The notes beneath the pieces were generated by a model. The model worked only from the letters and a program-made list of their open reading frames with translations, searched no databases and was not told the origin of the DNA. A stretch of DNA of 64,000 bases from assembly GCA_010279815.1 (NCBI GenBank), contig QEOQ01000455.1:288145-352144 (forward strand). The letters run 5' to 3'. Numbering within the stretch: the first letter of the stretch is position 1; every line of letters starts with the position of its first letter. This stretch comes from Brachionus plicatilis. Its lineage: Eukaryota; Rotifera; Eurotatoria; Ploima; Brachionidae. Made by a program: the position numbers and the translations under genes. Positions 12,831 through 24,047 of this stretch are shown in pieces.

Positions 12831-13514
12831 TTTGGAAAAAAACGTTAGCTTACATTAAAATATGTAAGTTTTAGTAAAAAAAAAAAATCGTTCTAGAATG
12901 CTTACGGGCAAAAAATGAGAATTTTGGTAAGAAAAATGTAAAATTGGCTTCTATTGAAAAATATTTAATTGATTTTATTATGAAAAATTTTAAAAAAAAT
13001 TTCAGCATTCATTACCATTTCTTACTTGATTTAACTTAAAATTACACAATTTTTGGTAAAATTTTGTAATAAAAATAAAATTCATCGAATAATTTAAAAA
13101 TAAAAAAATTTTGAGCGAAAAATTTTGTTAATTTATAATTATTAAATATTTAAAAATGGTATGACTTTTTTATATACCGATGAGTCTCTGATTGTCTCTG
13201 ATCAGTTTTGTATTATTACGTAAAATTACTTAATTTAGCCTTTTCTGCACATTTTATAAAAGCACTGTATAAAAATGTGTGTATAAAAACCCTTCTAGCA
13301 ATTTTTGAAGAATTTAAAATAGGCAAGTTAAACAAATTAAATATTGAATAAGATTTTCTGAAAGTGTACTTCAAAAGCTGGGGATATTTAAAAAATAAAA
13401 TAATTTTTCAAAAGTCGATTATTTTATTTCAAAATTATTTGCATCCAGTATTCAAAATTAAATTTAAAAAATGAAATTCAAATTAGTAACTAAAATGAAA
13501 AGATCGATTTTTAC

Positions 13515-13693
13515 CAGAGTTGTTTAAGTCTCAAGTCAATTCCAACAAAATTCTGATATATGGCAAATCTATTGCATTAGACAACCCAAGAGTGTATACA
13601 TTTTTTGATATGAAGCCTGATCTAGCAAATTTAAAAAAAAAAATTTAAAGTCCGGACTTTAAATTTTTTTTTTGGGACTTTGAAACAACTCTG
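13515..13693. mobile_element. hAT-type MITE, copy 3, with perfect 8-bp duplication
   Basis: The element runs from CAGAGTTGTTTAAGTCTC to its inverse ending ACAACTCTG, flanked on both sides by ATTTTTAC (13507-13514, 13694-13701). The centre holds a core including GATATATGGCAAATCTATTG and GAAGCCTGATCTAGCAAATT. That core also occurs at 29.05 and 52.9 kb. Confidence 0.85.
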
Positions 13694-14778
13694 ATTTTTA
13701 CTACCAATATTTATGAAATAAAAAATTTTAAAATGTCCCTTACAAAAAATGAGTTTGGTTGTATTTAAATTTAAAAATCGATTAATCAATGGGTTGAGAG
13801 AATTTTTTTGATAATTATTTTTCTTTTTTAAATCTACATAGCATGCAAAGCATGTTACATTTAAATTATTTAAATTAATTCAAGAATTAATTTTAATACC
13901 AAAAAGATGAACTGTTTGAATTGAACATCAACTTTAAGATATCGGCTAGATTCCCTATTTTTTTTGTTTCTTAAAGATTAAGTAAAATTTTAACCCACAT
14001 TACTTGAAAAGTCAAAAAATTAAAGCTTTCCAAGAGCTCAACTTGGTTACGTTCAAAAAGCAATTATTGTAAATATTTTTTAAATGATACTAAAAGAGTG
14101 ATAAGTATAATTTTAATTGAACCTAGATTTATTTAGCTGTATTTTTTAAGTGAATATTAAATGTCACATTAAATATCAAGAAAATATTACACGGAAGTAG
14201 TCACAGAGTTATTGGCACTTTTGAGTCTGCCACTTTTTAATTTTTATGGGCTTCATTTTCGTTTTTATTGAAATAAATAATAATAATTAAATAGTTATTT
14301 TGAGGTGAGAAATTCATTAATTATTAAATATTTCTAAAAATATTTAGCTGTTTTTTAACTATTTTTTCTGTTCCTTTAAAATTAATTCTAACCCTAACGA
14401 ATTATAAATTTAAAAAAAAAAGAAAACTTTTTTTCTCCATTTTTTTTCTCCCGGGCATTTCATTTGTATGTTAGTTCATAATTCCTCAGACAAAAAGAGT
14501 CCTAAGTGAAATTTTTTTTTCTATTTTAATCTTTTCATTTAACATTTTGATAGATTAGTTTATCAAGGAATTGATTAGCACCCAATGTTCAGGTAAGTAT
14601 GCTTTTACAAGTGACGCAAGTACTATTTTTTTTCTTTAATCAAAATAATAAATTTTATATTAATTTATTAAAAATAGTTTAAAGTCAATTAAATTGTATC
14701 AAAACATCAAGTATCAAATAAATTTCATTACAAAATAGAATGATGAAAAAAAATTTTTTAACAAACTTGTAGATTTAG

Positions 14779-15725
14779 TAGTGTTGTAAATAAATAGCAT
14801 TTGAATTTACTTTTAAATACTTAGATTAATTTTTAAATTTGAGTTTAAATCTAAACTAATTTTTTATTTGAGTTTAAATTTAAACCCAGAATAATAATTA
14901 AATTTAAATTCAAATTTGAATCATAATTCAATTCAATTTAGAATTTAAAAAAGTCAAATTATTAAGCTTTTATTTGAACATCAAAACGAAAATTTAAATT
15001 TATTTTGGTGGTTTTTATAGTAAGTGTATTAATTATAAAACGTAATTAACAAATAAATTCTAAAAATAAAGTTTTTTCCATTTTTTTCTTTTTCCAATTA
15101 TTATTTTTTTTTGTTCAAGGTCTTAGGTCAACAATATATAAATATTATTTTTTATTTTATTAAAAACAAATTTAAATTCTTAAAAATGAGTCAAACTCAA
15201 GATTTTTTACAAGCACCTTTTACTTCTCGATCGATAAACAAAAAGCAATACATTAAAAGATCTCTTACCACAATAATTCAATTAAAGTTAGAAAATTTTA
15301 GTAAATAAAAATGCTGATATTTCACTGTTGAATATAGTAATACAAATTACTCAAGCAATATGCTTGGTCATTTGAAAAAAGAGCATGTTATGGAATTGGG
15401 ATATCAGCATAAAATTTTAGTAGGTTTTAGTTATTTTAAAAATCTGAAAATTTAAATTAGTCAAATTGTTTAAGTAATTTTAATTAGAACATAATTTAAA
15501 TAGAATTTAGAATTATTTAAGTTAATCTTGGAATTTAAATATTTTTTGAGTTTAAGTTTTAATCCAAATTTTATTTTAGTTTAAATTTGAATTCAGATTT
15601 TATTTATGTTTAAATTTGAATCCAAATTTAATTTATGTTTAAATTTGAATCCAAATTTAATTTTAAATTTAAATCGAAATAAATCGAATAATTTGTTCAA
15701 ATCGCCAATTTGATTTACAACACTA
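14779..15725 (+). mobile_element. hAT element with BED-finger relic, copy A
   Basis: Ends are TAGTGTTGTAAAT and the inverse ATTTACAACACTA. Perfect 8-bp duplications AGATTTAG flank them (14771-14778, 15726-15733). Both ends contain many GAGTTTAAATTTAAACTC-like palindromic words. The middle encodes a decayed BED zinc-finger region. A second copy lies inverted at 30689-31579. Confidence 0.88.
15186..15455 (+). pseudogene. hAT transposase N-terminus, decayed BED-type zinc finger
   Basis: The frame opens MSQTQDFLQAPFTSRSINKK and continues through two in-frame stops into YSNTNYSSNMLGHLKKEH, followed by VMELGYQHK. The NTNYS.NML.HLKK.H pattern is the second half of a BED zinc finger, the DNA-binding domain at the front of many hAT transposases. 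The first Cys pair is damaged and the catalytic RNase-H fold is absent. The same segment, also without a functional frame, is present in the inverted copy B. Confidence 0.7.
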
Positions 15726-16193
15726 AGATTTAGGCTTAATATTTGCTGTACAAAAATGTACGAAAGAAAAGGAATCAAATACATTCTGCACTATAAATAA
15801 TCACAACGTGCACTATAATATTTAAATTGCACTTTAATATTTACATGCACTTTATTAATCAAGGCTGCACTATAAATAACATTCTTACACTTTTATATTT
15901 TTTAACAAGCACTAATATAATTTTTATTTTGCACTAAAACAATCTTTACTAAGCACTAAATTAATTTTAGACCTGAACTATTTCAATTCATTTTTAGATA
16001 AATTAATACAACAAGCACTATTTTTTTCGAAAACCTCATTTTTTTTAAAACATAAGAAAATACAAATTACAATTACAAATATGTGATTTATTTTTGTAGA
16101 GAAAAAAAATATAGTAATACATACATAAGAATAAAATAAAAAAAAATAAAATTGTATTTATTAAGTAGAGATTTTTAAATAAGCGTTTAAGCT

Positions 16194-16483
16194 TTATTTA
16201 ATCCAGTAGGATCTACCATTAGTACTAGCTAAAGTGGGTCTACCTCGACTACGTTTTTTTCCTAACCTATTTCCCTTATATCACAATTAGTTTGATTTTT
16301 ATTACTAAAAGAGATGTTAAACAGTCTTTTAATTTTTTAGTCTATTTCGAATTTTAAAATAACTAAATAAAAATATTCTACCTTAAGACACTTTAAATCA
16401 AGACACTTATTCAACGTTTGTAGGTTGAGATGATTTAAAAAATTACTAATGCGAGAACGGATAAATTTAGACTTTGGTGGCAT
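16194..16483 (-). CDS. Two-exon gene for a 60-residue AT-hook peptide
   Basis: Exon 1 (16382-16483) starts at an ATG and encodes 34 residues beginning MPPKSKFIRSRISNFLNHLN. It ends CTT AAG at a GTAGAA donor. A 107-bp intron (16275-16381) ends ATATAAG. Exon 2 (16194-16274) encodes GNRLGKKRSRGRPTLASTNG plus six residues and a stop. Donor and acceptor are both phase 0, so the join is in frame. KKRSRGRP is an AT-hook, a minor-groove binder of AT-rich DNA. The gene sits inside the element with the GCACTA arrays and may encode its binding protein. No transposase is present. The splice is inferred from the signals only. Confidence 0.5.
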
Positions 16484-16599
16484 AATAATAATATTTAATG
16501 GGATTGGTTTCAATATTTAGTTAAAATATTCAAAAATTTGTCAATATAGTTAAAATACTCAAAATTTAAATCAAATCACATGATTTTAATACTTTATTT

Positions 16600-17060
16600 A
16601 AATAAAATAAAACACAAATTCAAAAAAGTAAAACCATAGATTTGTTCAGAATTTTGTCTAGTTTTGTTTAAAAAAAAATTGGTTTATTAAGTAATCCCTG
16701 GGACTACATAAAATTAAACTGAAAAAAAGTTTTCTTTTTGGCTTTTTTTCAATAATAAAAATTGCCTTTTTTTCAAACAAAACTATTTACCAGAGTGTGG
16801 AAAATTTTATGCTCTTTCAGAATATATATAATTTAAAAAAGATTTTAATTTTATCTTTGAGTAATTGAGTCTGAAAGATCTACAACTTTTTAAAGGGTTA
16901 GTTCTTTTTAGACACTTGGATATAAATTTTTTTTTTTGTCCCCCAAAAAAAGTGAAATCTAGGGTTTCAAAGGACGCAGTTTACGAATTTTAAGTCAAAA
17001 ATTAGAAATTCAGATAGCACTTAAGTTTTGAATTTCTGGAACCTTGCCATGCCATGATAA
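16600..17060 (+). repeat. Dispersed repeat R16
   Basis: Segments here recur at 26025-26240 (inverted, sharing AGGGATTACTTAATAAA and CATAAAATTTTC) and at 26866-27480 (direct, sharing AGTTTACGAATTTAAAGTC-like and AATTCAGATAGCGCTTAAG-like words). No coding frame was recognised. It may be an internal part of a larger transposon family. Confidence 0.65.
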
Positions 17061-17477
17061 TCTATCGTTGAGTAACTAGCTGTTAATTGTTTTAATTTCT
17101 AAATAAGTAGCCGCAAGGAATTTATAAAAGGGACGGAAAATAAAATAAAATAAGCTTTGTTGAAAATAAAAATAAAAATAAAGTTTAAATTAATATTTAA
17201 AATTATTTTAGTTCATGTCAAAAATTATTTAATTCAACTCAGAAATTATTTTAGTAAAAATCAAAAATTATTTAAGTGCCAGGTGATTTATATAGTAAAG
17301 TTTTGAAATATAAAAGTTCTGATTTGAATTATTTTGGTAAAAAACCGAATAATTCAGTGCACATAAAATAATGTAGTACTTTTTGGAAATAATATAGTGC
17401 AGTTTGGTATTAAAAAAAGTGCAACTTCTGATTAATTTATAGTGCAACATTAAATACAAGCCGAAAGAAAATTGTAG

Positions 17478-17678
17478 AAAAAAAGCTCAAAATATGAACT
17501 TAAATTAGAAAAGTTTTCAAAAATTGCATCAGAAGCTCTAATTGCTTCTGAAGCGACACAGTCTGCTGTAAAAAAAGTTCTTAGCAAACATAAAAACCCA
17601 ATAGCTTGCCCGGAGTGCGGGAAATTAATGAAAAATGAGCGTGGTGTAAAGCAACACATCGCAAAAATGCATAAATAA
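17478..17678 (+). CDS. Exon for a single C2H2 zinc-finger peptide
   Basis: After the acceptor-like ATTGTAG an open frame of 66 codons runs to TAA. It encodes a Lys/Glu/Ala helix (LEKFSKIASEALIASEATQS) followed by one C2H2 finger: CPECGKLM, NERGVKQH, IAKMH. The two Cys are 3 apart and the His 5 apart, as in classical fingers. There is no upstream ATG in frame, so this is a 3' exon or a 5'-truncated copy. GGTCAC words start 40 bp downstream. The same finger design recurs at 24532-24726 and 36254-36475 inside transposon-like elements, so this is element-borne, not a host transcription factor. Confidence 0.6.
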   Translation, partial: KKSSKYELKLEKFSKIASEALIASEATQSAVKKVLSKHKNPIACPECGKLMKNERGVKQHIAKMHK

Positions 17679-18143
17679 TTTTTTTTACTGAATTTTTATA
17701 ATTTTAAATTAACATATAAATTGGTCACGTAAAAAAAAAAACTGGTCACATAAATAATAAAATTTAAAAAAAAAATTCTTTATTTTAATAATAATATTGC
17801 CTGGTCACATATTAAGTGACCAGTGAATATGTTACATTTATAAAATGCAATATTTTGGTAGACAATATTTTAATCTAAAACTTAGAATGACGAATCTATA
17901 TTTCTTAGATTCTTCTAGAATTATTATTTTGTTGTTTTGCTTCTAATTAAAATTCCATTTATTATTTTTTAAAAGATGCTGATGATAGTTTAGAATCTTC
18001 TAGATGATATGGTTTTAATAAAATAACATTATTTAAATTATGGACACGTATTAGGTGTGCCATCAAATACTGTAGAATTCTATCTATATAAATAGGGAAT
18101 CAAATTCTTATTAAAATATGATTTCACTTCCACTAACACAATT

Positions 18144-18698
18144 CAGTGGCGTATTCAAGGGGTGGCGAGCTATGGCGGTGCCATACTAGCCAAAAAAATG
18201 ATATGGCGGCGCCATACCAATTCAAAGAAAAATTTTAAATAAAAAAAAATTTGTTTGTTTGTTTGTTTGAGTTTTTTCTTTGTATGAAAGTGATCATCTT
18301 TTTAAAATAAAAATAATTCTCTTTCATTTGATGCGAAAAATTAGTTTAATTCAATTCATGTATTGTGATCCAAAAAATCACATGTTTATATGATCGCTTG
18401 CTTTGAACTAATACGAACTCTTTTGAAATCTTTTTATTTTAATTTTGTGAAAAATTGCTTAAGAATTTTCTTGTAAAAAAACCGACTTCTAATAACCCGC
18501 CTAATCATTCAATTAACTCAATTGAAAAGTTAATTGAACAAAATCAAATTTCAAATGAGCAAAAAACTACAGAGATAGGTTTAGAACCTAATCAGCCTTT
18601 AATCGACTTTCCAATCTATAAAGACAACCACACACACACGCACACACTCGGGACCCATATTTCGCCATACCAGTCAAGAAATCCTGGATCCGCCACTG
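18144..18698 (+). mobile_element. hAT element, 555 bp, perfect 8-bp duplication
   Basis: The ends CAGTGGCGTATTCAAGG and the inverse of CAGTGGCGGATCCAGGA match, and ACACAATT flanks both sides (18136-18143, 18699-18706). Inside are a (TTTG)n tract near 18251, a CACACACGCACACAC tract near 18631, and an open frame that may be the N-terminus of a hAT transposase. It is nested inside the GGTCAC element. Confidence 0.85.
18455..18630 (+). pseudogene. Possible hAT transposase N-terminal fragment
   Basis: The frame has no ATG start. It encodes KNFLVKKPTSNNPPNHSINS and later LEPNQPLIDFPIYKD, then runs into the CA microsatellite and the terminal repeat. The Pro/Asn-rich leader and QP.IDFP motif resemble the region before the TTF-type finger of some hAT transposases, but this is a weak match. 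The catalytic part is missing. Confidence 0.35.
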
Positions 18699-18897
18699 AC
18701 ACAATTTATATTTTATTATTTTAATAAACAATTAAAACAATTAAAATATTTTTATATTATTATTCTAATACCTTGTTATAAGTCCCATCTGAGTGCGCAG
18801 CAGAACGAGACCTGTAACAAATATGTGACCAGTCAGAAAAAATACCTGGTCACTGATCATATAACAGGCAAGACCCAAAAAAACAACACCAACTTAC

Positions 18898-19953
18898 CAA
18901 TTTGTTAAAATTGTGACCGATGGCCAAAGAGTCGCCTTTGAAGTTGACATTTGCCAGCAGAATGTCAGCGGCCGACTTGGTCAAATTGATGCCGGCCGAG
19001 GTATGGCTATTGAGAATGTGGCTCTTGAGGCTGCAGGCCGACTCGGCCTCCCTCTCATTAGCCAGCGACTCCGAGCTGAGAAACTCAAAGCAAATGTTGC
19101 TGCTTGACGCATTGTTGGACTGGTTGTTGGAGTTTGCCGAGTTGGTCGACTGGTTGTCGCTCAGAAAAAACCTGCACTCGGACTCCGCGTAGCAATTGGC
19201 GCAGAACTTGGCCTGCAGCATGTCCAGCTCGTACCGGTTCGCCTTGTCCAGAATGCTCGACGCACTTGTCTTCCGATTTTTGGCCAAACTCACGCCCTGC
19301 TCGGGCACACTCAAATAATTGTTCACTATTGTGGGCGACATGGCCAGGGCGCCGCCCGAGCAACTGTTCGATCTGTACTGCCTGCTGTCGCACCTCAGAG
19401 AGGACGCGTTCGCTCTCAGCTTGGACTCGAGCTGGCTGCTGTTCAAACTGGTGGCTTTGTGTGCCTCCTCTTCCTCGCAGTTCATCACAATCTTGATGTT
19501 GGGTTCGGCGGAGCACTGGGCGCCGGGCGCCCCATGCCACTCGAGTTGTGTGGAGCTGGCGTGTTTGCGCAGCAGTTGGTTCTTTATTCTAGCGTCTTGG
19601 TCGGCGCGGTCCAGCAGTCCGACCACGCCGGCCCGGCCCAGCAGGGCGGTCAGGTCGATTGAGCCGCAGGACCGGCGGTGTGCGCAGGACAAGTTGGCCG
19701 TCTCGGGGTCCTCGCTGATTTTGGCGTGGATAAAAGAGACCTTGGACATTTTGGCTGAATAGGACGAGTCCGACGAGTTGGAGGAGACTGTGGACGTGGT
19801 CAGAATGGACGCATTGGACACCTTGCGGTCTGGCGCGCACACAACTGCCGATGGTTGGCCCAGGCTGGCTTTGGTGCTCTCAGTCAGTTCGGATGACGAG
19901 GATGATGAGCTTGAAGAAGTCTTGGAAAATAGTGTCGACAAGTTTTTTACCAT
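18898..19953 (-). CDS. GC-rich 352-codon exon of a Ser-rich protein, unknown family
   Basis: GC is about double that of the flanks. The start at 19953 has a strong context (TAACATGG). The frame ends TTC/AAC/AAA/TTG at a perfect GTAAGT donor at 18897, leaving phase 0. The protein is largely disordered-looking. It has nine Ser at residues 13-21, a Ser/Thr-rich 45-70, an acidic run at 160-163, a CANC motif at 251-254 with a further Cys at 260, and Asn/Ser repeats at 268-286. Upstream in the same frame lie 21 more sensible codons (SPLQVLDECLKCATERLA) after a stop at 20014-20016, so the exon may begin near 20008 as an internal exon. Alternatively this is a 5' UTR with an 11-codon upstream ORF (ATG at 19991). 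No family is recognised. The long frames on the opposite strand are shadows. Confidence 0.82.
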
Positions 19954-20129
19954 GTTAGCTAAACGCTCTGTGGCGCACTTGAGGCATTCATCTAAAACTT
20001 GGAGAGGGCTTTTTTAATTAGATTGAAATGAAGATGTGTGACGCTAGGCAAAATCACGACTTAATTAAAGAGTGGATTTTTTTTTTTTTAATTAAAATAA
20101 ATTTTTTTTGGTTCCAACTTTTAATTAAT

Positions 20130-21450
20130 TTGATTAGATTTTTTGTTGTTCTGAATGTCGGAGCTCTATTAAGTTAAGTTTTATTAATGTCATAGATAAA
20201 AGAAATTTTTTTTTTTTTAATTTGTTTTTTTATCTTTAAAAATATAAATTTTTTTTGACTTTTTTTTTACCTGAATTTACTTAAAAATAAATAAAAAAGG
20301 TAAAATAGAGTTGTTATTCTTAAATAAATATTTTTTTTTTTAATTTCAGACAAAATTTAAAAAATATACATTTTATGCGGAAGTTCATTTATTTTTTTGC
20401 TAATTTTGAAAATTATATTTTACAATATTTACCGCTTATTTACGAATATTACGCTGCAAAAATTAAAAATTTTTTCTGAACATCACAGCTTTATTGAGTG
20501 ATATTGTATTCACGTCATAAGTAAAAAAAAAATTCCAAAATTTTCTCCAAAAAAGTTAATTATTTTGAATTATTTTTTATCCTCAAAAATATAAAATTTG
20601 ATTGATTTTTTTTCTGTCTCGAGTTTTTATTCTTAAATTATTTTTTTTTAATTTCTGACAAAATTTAAATAAAATATATTTTATGTGAATGTTCATTTAT
20701 TTTTTGAAAATTTTTAAAACTCAACAATTTTAAATATTTACCGCTAATTTACGAATGTTGCAATGTAAAAAATAAATATTTTTATTCTGAGCCTCACAGC
20801 TTTATTGAGCTATGTTTTATTCATGCCATAGATAAAAGAAAAATTCAAAAATTTTCTCCAAAAAAGTCTTTTTGAATTATTTTTTATCCTCAAAAAAATA
20901 AAATTTGTTTATTTTTTTTTGACTCGAGTTTTTATTCTTAAATTTTTTATTTACCTCTAATTTATGAATATTGGGATGTAGAAATTAAATAATTTTTGTT
21001 TTTCTGAATGTCAGAGGTCTATTGAGTTAAGTTTTATTAATGCCATAGATAAAAAAAAATTTTTTTTTAAATTTGTTTTTTAATCCTTAAAAATATAAAT
21101 TTTTTTAAACTTTTTTTTTTGAGCTGAATTTACGTAAAAATAAATAAAAAAGCTAAAAAAGAGTTGATATTCATAAATAAATTTTTTTTTTAATTTCAGA
21201 CAAAATTTAAAAAATATATATAAGTTCATTTATTTTTTTTTTGATTTTGAAAATTAAATTTTACAATATTTACCGCTAATTTACAAATATTACGCTGTAA
21301 AAATTAAACATTTTTTTTTCTGAAATTCACAGATTTATTTAGCGATAATGTATTCATGCCGTAGATTTTTTTGGAATCTTCAAAAAAATAAAATTTGATT
21401 GATATTTTTTCCCTGAATTTACGTAAAAAATCAATTAAAAGGGTAAATTA
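20130..21450. repeat. About five diverged tandem units of ~310 bp upstream of the exon
   Basis: The word group (A/G)GCTTTATTGAG...TATTCATGCCATAGATAAA recurs near 20163, 20489, 20797, 21007 and 21325 with changes. Each unit also has ATTTACCGCTAATTTACGAA-like and TTTCAGACAAAATTTAAA-like words in the same order. Spacing is 326, 308, 210 and 318 bp. It is a decayed tandem array lying just 5' of the minus-strand gene, in its promoter or first intron. Confidence 0.75.
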
Positions 21451-24047
21451 TTGAATCAAAATTTATATTTTTTTAATTAAATAGTTTTAGCACAAACTCA
21501 ATAAAAATTTACATTTTAACCCCCCCACTTTTTATTTACATTTACCACAAATTAAATTATCATTTTTCCTCAACATTTATTAATTTACCATAAATTTAAT
21601 AAAAGTAGCAACAAATTTTATTGTTTACCGCTTCTTCTACAATAGCTATACTTTTTTTTTTTTCAACTTCATTTCAACTTTTATATTCATTTTTGTTGTT
21701 AAAATGATCCTAATTGTCACTGATCCTCCGAAAATTTTTAATGGAAACATTATGACATGTTTTATTGCAGGCGCATAATAATTTGCGTCCTCAAAATTTT
21801 TTTTGTAACAAAACCAAAAAAATAATTACAAAGAGAAAAAATTATCAAAAATTTAGAAAAAAAGAAATTTGAAGTATCTTACTTGGAACATTACGTTTCA
21901 CAAGATATTTTAAGATTAGATTATGTTCTTTAGATAAAATCTTATCAGGAAATAAAAATTAAATTAAATTAAACGATTTTATTAATTAATTTGGTTATGA
22001 TAATCAAATGGATAAAATTAATATTTTATTAAAATAATTTTATTTTTTGCGTTATGGTCGACTGCCACTAAAAGTTAAAAATCATTATTTTAAAAATAAA
22101 GGAATTCACATTTATAAAAAAAAATAAAAACCAATTTAAAAAAATTCCTTAATTTAATTGTTTTAAATTGGATATAATTTTTTTTAACTTAATTTTCTTT
22201 CCTGTTTAGGGGTTAAATTTGAGTTTTGGTGTCAATGGCACTTTTTAGACAAAAAAAAATGGCAAAAAAAAATCTTTCAATATAACTCCACAATAAAGGA
22301 CAAATTTTTAAAGCCGGTCTCGAAAGGTAATAATAAATATAGAAGATAAACTCGATTGAGTAACCTCTGTGTTAGATCGGAGCTGTTGTTCAAAAAGATA
22401 ATAGAAAGGAGATAACATTGATTTCCTAAAAAAACATTAATTCAATTGAAGGGGTGATTCATTTCATTGTAAAAAATTTACTTAAAAATTTTAAAAAAAT
22501 TTAAAAATTTAAATTAATTTTAAATTTATACAAGAATTGAATTAAAAATTTGGATATCGAAATTATGAGCTTAATAATGTGTCAATATATAAATCTAAAT
22601 CAAAGAGCTTATTGATGAAGCTAAGAATGGCAAAGGAAGTGAAGAATTTTTAATTTTAAATAAGCTGACAATGATACTTTTATTTTTAAAATCTCATTTT
22701 TTATTTTTGTAAAATTTGAGAAATCAAATACTGATAGCCCACAACAAAAAATAAATAATTTTGATAGTACCCTGGGTCGACGAAAAATTTTAAAAACAAA
22801 AAAAAATCTTAAAATTTTTCAAATCAAAACAAATTCAAAAATAAAGTCAAATTTTGGACTTGATCATAAATTATCTTCAAAATTTCAACTGATATCAACA
22901 GTAATAAAATTTTTTTTTTTAGATCGCTATTTAATATGGCTCTGCTTATTTATTTCAAATTTTTGAGACGAAATTTTTCTCTTCGCTCGTCATAAATAAA
23001 ATTAAAAATTATAAATAAAATTTAAAACGAGTCCTTTATCTAGAGTTTTTGTGCATAAAAACTTTGATCAAAATTAATAAAAATTCTGCTCTAAATAATC
23101 AGCATTTAAAAAAAAAAGACAAGATAATTTTTTTATGATTAATTTTTTCTTAAATTAAAATTTTCGAAACCAAAAAATATTTATCGAAAACAATCATTTT
23201 TATACAAGAATAAGGACGGTCTTTTCACATTGAACAATTTGACCAAAATCTAATATTTCCTGGAATTCCAATTATTTTCTAATCTTTATGAATTAATCAT
23301 TAAAAAAAGCTTTTCAAATACTGACTAATCAAGACAATCTTCTTATCGCTTGGTTTAAAATATTAATAAAAATATTAAATTCTTCTTTGATTTAATTAAG
23401 CACTTCATAATAAAAAATGAAAAAATTAATCTCACAATTATGGCATTTTTATTAAAACAAATTTTTGATAAAACTCCCGTTTGATTATCATTCTCAAGAC
23501 CTGTATCTAAATATGATGCTAATTTTAATATCAACTCCTCGTATCCCAAAAATTATCTTTATCTCGTTTGATTATTTACCAGAATCTTAATCCGGTTCGC
23601 ATAATTTTATTAACTTTGAATCTTTTTTATTAGATTACAGAAAAAGCTCTTAAAAGTGAATAAAAATATTGTCTGATTGCACAATATTTTTTGGTATCTA
23701 TAATTGGAAAATTTTTTTTTAGATATTAATAAAAAATTTGAACTATTTATATAATATTTATTTTAGAAAGACCATGTAAACCTATGTTTGACCACCAATG
23801 CTTGAAATTTGTGACCCTAAATATTTGGGCCCTTTACAATTAAAAATAATTAAAAAATCATTTAATAAATAAATTAAAGTATTATTAAATGTTGAATTAT
23901 TAAATGGCTTTAAATAAAAATATCAGTCTTTAATCTGAGGAAACTTTAGCTCGGAATAATTGATCTGAGAAGTCCTAGGAAAATTTTTTTTTACTCCAAT
24001 CATCTTATTTTCTAAATTTCACTGTGAAAAAAGTAACCTAACTTTCT
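21451..24047. other. AT-rich non-coding DNA
   Basis: No gene, terminal repeat or coding relic could be supported here. Small higher-GC patches near 22320-22400 and 23760-23830 have no open frame of note. Confidence 0.6.

Larger units (their letters stand above)
15787..17446. mobile_element. Element with GCACTA motif array and CACTA-like ends
   Basis: The left end TGCACTATAAATAATCA and inverted right end TGCACTATAAATTAATCA match. About nine GCACT(A/T) words lie in one orientation at 15787-16018. Mirror-image TAGTGC/AGTGC words lie at 17376-17446. Such subterminal motif arrays are typical of CACTA elements, but no short duplication is clear (ACATT occurs near both ends, off by one base on the left). 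The interior holds a small AT-hook gene (16194-16483) and a dispersed repeat (16600-17060). Confidence 0.55.
17718..18879. mobile_element. Partial GGTCAC-array element interrupted by a hAT insertion
   Basis: GGTCAC words occur at about 17718, 17748 and 17811, with mirror GTGACC copies near 17817 and 18830. The right end ...GGTCACTGATCATATAACA...GCAAGACCC, read inward, begins GGGTC like the elements at 24048 and 36026. No matching GGGTC left end is visible, so the element is truncated, or its left side was replaced by the GCACTA element. The right end lies only 18 bp from the splice donor of the 18.9-kb exon. Confidence 0.5.
320..18897 (-). other. Putative 18.6-kb intron filled with transposon relics
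   Basis: The stretch lies between the consensus donor TTG|GTAAGT (exon end at 18898) and the acceptor GCTAAG|GTT (exon start at 319), both on the minus strand and both phase 0. No other host-like exon was seen inside, although small exons could be missed. The contents are nearly all mobile DNA and AT-rich filler, listed separately below. The alternative is that these are two neighbouring minus-strand genes and this is intergenic. Confidence 0.5.

Noticed and set aside
18913..20017. Several long open frames on the plus strand and in other minus frames over the GC-rich exon
   Set aside because: They are antisense or shifted shadows of the 352-codon exon. They have odd compositions (Arg/Trp/Cys rich) and no splice support, while the chosen frame ends at a perfect donor.
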